Assembly: GCA_035610835.1 (NCBI GenBank)
Contig: CM069459.1
Location: forward strand, 52,007,755-52,071,754
Source of the DNA: Ophiura sarsii
Taxonomy: Eukaryota; Echinodermata; Ophiuroidea; Amphilepidida; Ophiuridae
Direction of reading: 5' to 3'
DNA length: 64,000 nucleotides
Numbering within the stretch: the first letter of the stretch is position 1; the number at the start of each line of letters is the position of its first letter. The notes under the pieces were generated by a model that ran no database searches, was not told the DNA's origin, and saw only the letters and a program-made list of their open reading frames with translations. This document shows positions 59,050 through 64,000 of this stretch, piece after piece. Both the position numbers and the translations under genes were made by a program.

Positions 59050-59400
59050 AAGCTTGACTTGACTTACTTGACTTAGGGCGGATGATTTTTCCGAACCACA
59101 ATGCCTCTCCAGATCTTCCTTTCCAACATAGCTGTCTTGATTTCTTCCAACTGCAGTCCTGTATCACGTTTTAGAATATCAATGTAGGTCAGGGCTGGTC
59201 TGCCACGCTTTCTTACTCCATGCTTTGGAATCCAATGTATGAGTTTGTGTACAAGCTCTTTGGACCCCCTGAAGCAGTGTCCAGCAAATCATGCTCTGCG
59301 TTCTCTGATCTTGTCCGAGACTTTTGGCATGTCCCCATACAGGTCCTTATTCGTCACATGCTGACTCCAGTTGATGTTGAACACAGATCTTAGCATCCTA
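59050..59400 (-). pseudogene. LINE 3' fragment
   Basis: Same sequence as 49909-50270 (GGGCGGATGATTTTTCCGAA; minus frame with MLRSVFNINWSQHV). It splits a foldback repeat that is whole in gene A. Confidence 0.8.
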
Positions 59401-59778
59401 GTTTTTAAGCACCTACGAAATACTTTGGCATACTGACTACCATCTGAAACCGTTTACCTTAATTCGCCGTCTATCGTGTACAATTTCACGATTTGGTCAC
59501 TTTGGTGTAGATCACATTAACATTATTAGCACCACTCACCACATAAATTGCTTCAACCAAATGTATATCTACCGCCATCATTCAAACCTTTTCCCGATAC
59601 AAGTCAGGGTTTCTACGTACCTCTGGCCTTATATTGAAACCATTCATTTTTCCCAATTTTTATTTTGATAGGCAATCTCTCACTGCCCCTTTTTCATCAG
59701 TTGGGCAACGGATTATTCATCACGATATTGCCGAAACGTATTTACATTGAATCAATAAGCTTTTTTCCTTCAATGCAG

Positions 59779-60006
59779 TGGTTTCTACTTATGATGCATC
59801 TGCCAAAAGCGGTACCGATTACTTGGGTCTTTCTAATTACCCGGCAACAGTTGTTGCTGGACAATCCTACGCTGATGTTGATATACCTATTTTGGACGAT
59901 CAAGTACGAGAATCTATGCAGTATTTCACAGTGATCTTGTCCTCTCTCACACCCGAGGAAATTGGAAGTAGAAGGACGACAAGGGTCTATATTCAAGACG
60001 ATGAAG
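59779..60006 (+). CDS. Gene B: Calx-beta 3, second half
   Basis: 228 bases, phase 1 both ends (ATGCAG acceptor, GTAATA donor). It encodes AKSGTDYLGLSNYPATVVA, PILDDQVRESMQYFTVILS and YIQDDEG. Three residues differ from gene A. Confidence 0.92.
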
Positions 60007-60094
60007 GTAATAAACATTGAACTAAATAGATGTGGTAAACGATTCTGAAGAATATCAAAACACTTTTAAATGAGCTTGAGTCAGATATTTGCTT

Positions 60095-60358
60095 AACCCT
60101 TTTCACGCGGCTTTTGGTTATACCACATACAAAACATATGTTTTTTTCAGAAACCTTTCCCAACTTTCAAAGCCTTATCTCAAGAATTACTGAACCAATA
60201 CCCCGCGTGTTTGTACTTATTGTAATGCATTTCCCATGGGGATTCCACATTTGGCGATGAAATTCAATAATCTTAATATTTGTTAATTTTGTTGAAAATA
60301 TTTTGTGAACTTTTTTTGGAACTGTCGTCTTCAGACGACTGCCTCGGGGAAAGTGTTA
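60095..60358. mobile_element. CGCGG family element
   Basis: Ends AACCCTTTTCACGCGGC and GACTGCCTCGGGGAAAGTG with GTCGTCTTCAGACGAC inside. Confidence 0.62.
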
Positions 60359-60596
60359 ACCTTGCCCAACCATGCAGTAGTTTCATGAATATTAGTGTTC
60401 TCCTTAAAGGATCGTGACTGATGACTTCATTTTCTTTCATTGAAATCATTACGTTTGTCAAAATGTTTCTGTGTTATATGCCACCCTTCATACCGTTTAT
60501 TTGTATGTCATCATTATTATATATAGAAAGCCTACACATTGACTAAACACGTTTTATTTATTTTTGAAACTGTCGGTATTATCGTTTGTTTTACAG

Positions 60597-60701
60597 TTGA
60601 GTTCCTGATGTTGACAACTTTTGTTCAGGTTTGGGAATCCGTTGGTATAGTAACAATCCCTGTGTTAAGGAGGGGTTATGATGCAACGCAAGGGTCAGTT
60701 G
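60597..60701 (+). CDS. Gene B: Calx-beta 4, first half
   Basis: 105 bases, phase 1 both ends (TTACAG acceptor, GTAAGT donor). It encodes VEFLMLTTFVQVWESVGIV and IPVLRRGYDATQGSV. Partner of A 14629-14733. Confidence 0.87.
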
Positions 60702-61697
60702 GTAAGTGTGTGCTGAACAGTGTGAGAGCGTTACCAAACCTGCTTTTTGCCCGGGCTTTTTGCAGGTTTTTGCCGTTAGAAAACTGTTAGCGTTAAATAG
60801 AGTTAATACGTTTAGATTAACAGCAGTTATTGGTAGCATCAAGCAGCATCGAACCCCCTCTGGCTTGGTAGCATCTAGCAACATCAAGCCCCTATGGCTA
60901 CATGCAGTCACAGCGCCCTCTCTTGCTTGGGATGTGTATACCAAGGTCAAGGGTTAGTGTTTACAAGCAGACATCTTGGATTCAAGGTATCAGTAATGCC
61001 TTCAAGGAGATTTATGAGTGGTGGTGTACAGCAGTTTGGTTTATCCCGCCCACAGCCACCCATTTGTGGTACTTTATGTTTCCCTCTTATGGTATGGTGC
61101 ATTACTGGAAAGGAGGCTGACTGGGCGATATAGGGTCAGCCTCAGGTGCTGATCTCAGACTCCTGCTTGCTTCCCATGTGGGCTTGGCATCGCACGCCAC
61201 AGTGGCCCCAGGTTGTGGTCACCACACGCTAGGCGCCAATCCAATGTAACCTCCTTTCCCGATCGGGCAAATAATCTTTAGAAAGAGGTATTTAATGTAT
61301 CAAATGTTCTAAATCAATGTTAGGTATGCCTACATCAGACTATGTGATTGATGCTGAACAATAATTAGCGTTATTTGACCGTTTCTATTGAGCGAAATGG
61401 CCTGTTGGTACCAGTAATTACCGTTAAGTTGCCAAGTAGAAACATTCTCTAAGATAGACATATACGAATACATTGCTAACAATTTCAAAGGAGATATCCG
61501 TGTCAAACCAGTTGAGTTTTTGATTACCTGTTAGGTAGTCCGATTTATCGATATTTATAAAATAACGGATGAATTGAGATACATTTCTTTGATTGATGGG
61601 CAAGCTTCTTAATGACAAAAGCTGTTAAGATCTGTGAAATAGCTTTTTTTGTGAATCGTCATTATTTCTCTTTGAGAAAACAAACACAAGTAACAAT

Positions 61698-61866
61698 AGG
61701 TAGTCTTTATATTCTAGTAAAAGTGACACCCGATATAATGTATAATGCGACATATGTTTACCAACACTTCACATACGGTATACTCTATTTGATACATTAT
61801 GACTTTCACGGCATCGGAAATGACCATGTTCATTACATTATGTAGGGAAATAATGTTCAGGTGAAC
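61698..61866. repeat. Left arm of inverted repeat around a gene B exon
   Basis: 168 bp, about 98 percent identical to the inverse of 62282-62448. Differences: two substitutions and one 2-base indel. Confidence 0.9.
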
Positions 61867-61930
61867 TTATATCAAATGGATATACGTTGTATCTTGTTTC
61901 CTGACAACGTATATCCATTTGATATAAGTT
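61864..61930. repeat. Perfect 27-bp hairpin with 13-base loop
   Basis: AACTTATATCAAATGGATAT plus ACGTTGT, loop ATCTTGTTTCCTG, then the exact inverse. It ends 27 bases before the exon at 61958. Confidence 0.92.
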
Positions 61931-61957
61931 GTCATCACTATTTAATCGTTTACACAG

Positions 61958-62173
61958 ACTTCGTGGTTTTGGACCCGCGTGATTCGGTTATCACAATAGA
62001 AACACCGACAGTGAACTTCGCACCAGGAATGAACGAGGCTAATTTGACGTTGAGAGTCCTCGATGATAACACGATAGAAGCTACAACGACCTTGGTTGTA
62101 ATGATATCTGGAGCGGAAGGGGGTTCGATTGAGTCGCAGAATTCGGCAGCAATACGTATCATAGATGATGACT
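61958..62173 (+). CDS. Gene B: Calx-beta 4, second half
   Basis: 216 bases, phase 1 both ends (TACACAG acceptor, GTAAGT donor). It encodes DSVITIETPTVNFAPGM, LRVLDDNTIEATTTLVVMI and IRIIDDD. The exon sits in the loop of a fresh inverted repeat (arms 61698-61866 and 62282-62448). Last gene B exon in the window. Confidence 0.88.
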
Positions 62174-62281
62174 GTAAGTTCTGTCAAGCATTTTTAATTA
62201 TTAATTAATCTAGAACCAAATCATAGAATCTTATACGCCTTATGAATTTTTCTATAACGACACTATATCCATTTTTGACCT

Positions 62282-62448
62282 GTTCACCTGAACATTATTT
62301 CCCTACATAATGTAATGAACCTGGTCATTTCCGATGCTGTGAAAGTCATAATGTATCAAATAGAGTATACCGTATGTGAAGTGTTGGTAAACATGTCGCA
62401 TTATACATTATATCGGGTGTCACTTTTACTAGAATATAAAGACTACCT
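62282..62448. repeat. Right arm of inverted repeat around a gene B exon
   Basis: Inverse of 61698-61866. Gene A has only this arm (13730-13850), so the left arm is the newer one. Confidence 0.9.
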
Positions 62449-62459
62449 ACTTCAATAAA

Positions 62460-64000
62460 ATATAAGGCAAACTGTTTAACTCTGTCGCGAGCGGACATCA
62501 CTCTGATGTGAGAATGAATAGCTGGAACGGGTTTTGTTTCGCTCCTTCAGAGCTATAACCCACTCGATTATAGTTAAATCATATTCACTCGAAATTTAGA
62601 GTGATCTTTCACTCTTTCACATTTAGAGTGTATCCACCACTGTGTAATATTGCATCATGAACATGCATTAAACCTGAGTTAGTTGGTTGCCAGAAGCTGG
62701 CTCCATGGACACCGGATTGGGGTAGTCTGAGATTAGATTAAACAGACTGATCTATTTCAGATCCACAGGGTGTATCAACAAAATTAGGACAATTTTTTAT
62801 GATGGTTTAAATCCTTGTTAAATCACTGAAGCATGACCATTTTTTATTTCAATGTTAAGTACAACCGATAAAGACAAAATCCTGAAAAGATGAGAAAAAT
62901 ACATCATTAATTAAGGAAATTGTGACCTATTAGGCAAGTCAATCTTTTTGTAGTATGTATATACAATGGTCATTCACACAGTAACAGTAGAGTAACATGA
63001 ACGCGCACACTATTTATGCCAATTCTACTTCTTATCATGCTAATGAACCATCTACAGAGGGTTCGAGAACTTTTTTAATTTGCACAGAATACGGTATGCA
63101 TGCATCTGATTTGTGGATTATTTAGCCAGTATCGATTTGTGCCAGAATTAAATGGATTCCAAACTAATGACGATTTATTCAGATAAAATCTGTATAAATC
63201 GCTTTTGCTCACGGCGCAGAGTCCCGTCCCTCTGTCAACTTGTGTCTCTGTTTCGCGGGTTTTCCTCGCCTGATTCCACAGTAACAATAGATGGCCATTC
63301 CTTTTGTGTGCGTCCCTCCCTGCGTGCTTTGCGAGCAGCATTCAGTTTTCCTTACTGAGTCATAACCTCCGTTGTCGGCATCCGAAGTGGACGTTTTCTT
63401 CTTGGACATAAATTAATTTTTCCCACCCACCTCACCCCTCAGTTGTGTTACCGTACTTGCTAATTGCATGTCTTACATGTAGGCTTAGTGCATAGTTTCT
63501 TTTTTCTTTTGACAAACTAGTGAATAATGCATAGCTTCCATGTGTTTTGGGCTCACAAATCCTATAATAATTTTATATATAAATCATGTCACATCATTCC
63601 ATGTAATTAGGCCTACCAATCATATGGATAAATTGATTTATTGAGAGGTGATTCTCCTGCCGCCGCCTAGCGCAAGGTCCAAGGGGCATTGTCAATAAGC
63701 TTGTCCTTATATCACCAACCATTGTTTTTTGTAAAATTCAGAAATCTTATATTGATTAATTGAATTATTTAGAATTGATATCAAACAATTGTTATTGTAA
63801 ATGTCAGAAATTTTCTATTGATAAATTGAATTATATCATCAACCATTGTTTTTTGTAAAATTCAGAAATCTGATATTGATAAATTGAATTATTTAGAATT
63901 GATATCAATCAGTTGTGTTGTAAAATTCAGAAATCTTATATCGGAATTTGATCTCTTAGTGTGGGCGTGTCATAGCCCCGAGGTAGGAGTTCGGCGACTC
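62460..64000. other. Gene B intron, no feature supported
   Basis: No exon with Calx-beta, SEA or EGF signature seen on either strand. Some AAATTGAATTATTTAGAATTGATATCA repetition at 63730-63930 in about 130-bp units. Confidence 0.6.

Larger units (their letters stand above)
42708..62173 (+). other. Gene B: inverted paralog of gene A (5' two thirds in window)
   Basis: Thirteen intact exons in the same order, lengths and phases as gene A exons 2-12, plus one duplicated Calx-beta pair. They sum to 2331 bases, 777 codons, all in phase. The first propeller exon and signal peptide are not visible and may lie in or left of the N gap. Calx-beta 5, SEA, EGF and membrane exons would lie beyond 64000, since the A intron after Calx-beta 4 is longer than the sequence left. 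Protein identity to A is about 70 percent in the propeller and about 88-96 percent in most Calx-beta exons. Intact frames and splice sites argue that it is a live gene. Confidence 0.83.

Noticed and set aside
60591..61133. Overlapping frames on both strands after the exon at 60597-60701
   Set aside because: Outside the exon they show no homology to gene A or to a domain; intron sequence.
4475..62173. Two haplotypes of one locus joined in the assembly
   Set aside because: Calx-beta exons alone would allow it, but propeller exons differ by 20-35 percent in protein and the arms differ by a tandem duplication. Not fully excluded because a gap lies at the centre.

Overview
This window is animal DNA: AT-rich, crowded with short DNA transposons, and carrying phase-1 extracellular-domain exons. 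I think a marine invertebrate (perhaps a non-vertebrate deuterostome) is likely, but the species cannot be fixed from the sequence.

The core is a pair of head-to-head paralogous genes. Gene A runs on the minus strand (exons from 38549 down to 4475) and gene B on the plus strand (exons from 42708 to 62173, continuing past the right edge). Every exon of A from the second propeller exon to the fourth Calx-beta domain has a partner in B, in mirror order. Intron sequence also matches in inverted orientation (roughly 13.7-35.0 kb against 42.3-62.4 kb). The two arms therefore form an inverted segmental duplication around a spacer that holds a 100-N gap (40690-40789).

I rebuilt gene A by splice-site and phase reading, giving 19 exons. 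It encodes about 1167 residues, lacking only the signal-peptide end. Domain order is a YWTD/LDLR-B-like beta-propeller (4 exons), five Calx-beta domains (2 exons each), a SEA domain (2 exons), one EGF-like domain (2 exons), one transmembrane helix, and a proline-rich tail with three 14-residue repeats. All exon phases join without a frame break. The first half of Calx-beta 5 (12470-12574) and the SEA domain were found only this way. I do not recognise a named gene with this order; the likely role is a calcium-dependent adhesion or receptor protein at the cell surface.

Gene B carries the same propeller and Calx-beta exons plus one extra Calx-beta domain, made by an internal tandem duplication (about 47.2-49.6 kb and 50.6-54.4 kb). 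A dead, truncated copy of the fourth propeller exon lies between the two. B's SEA, EGF and membrane exons would lie beyond 64000. B's first propeller exon is not visible and may sit in the gap.

Introns are packed with terminal-inverted-repeat elements: mariner-like with TA duplications, TTAA-type, 3-bp-duplication types, and large foldbacks. There are also four LINE reverse-transcriptase fragments, a solo LTR with a perfect 5-bp target duplication, minisatellites, and about ten poly(G)/poly(C) tracts. Because the two arms (and the two tandem units in B) are comparable, several insertions can be shown against an empty site. The stretches 0-4.4 kb, 38.6-42.7 kb and 62.5-64 kb hold no gene that I can support.
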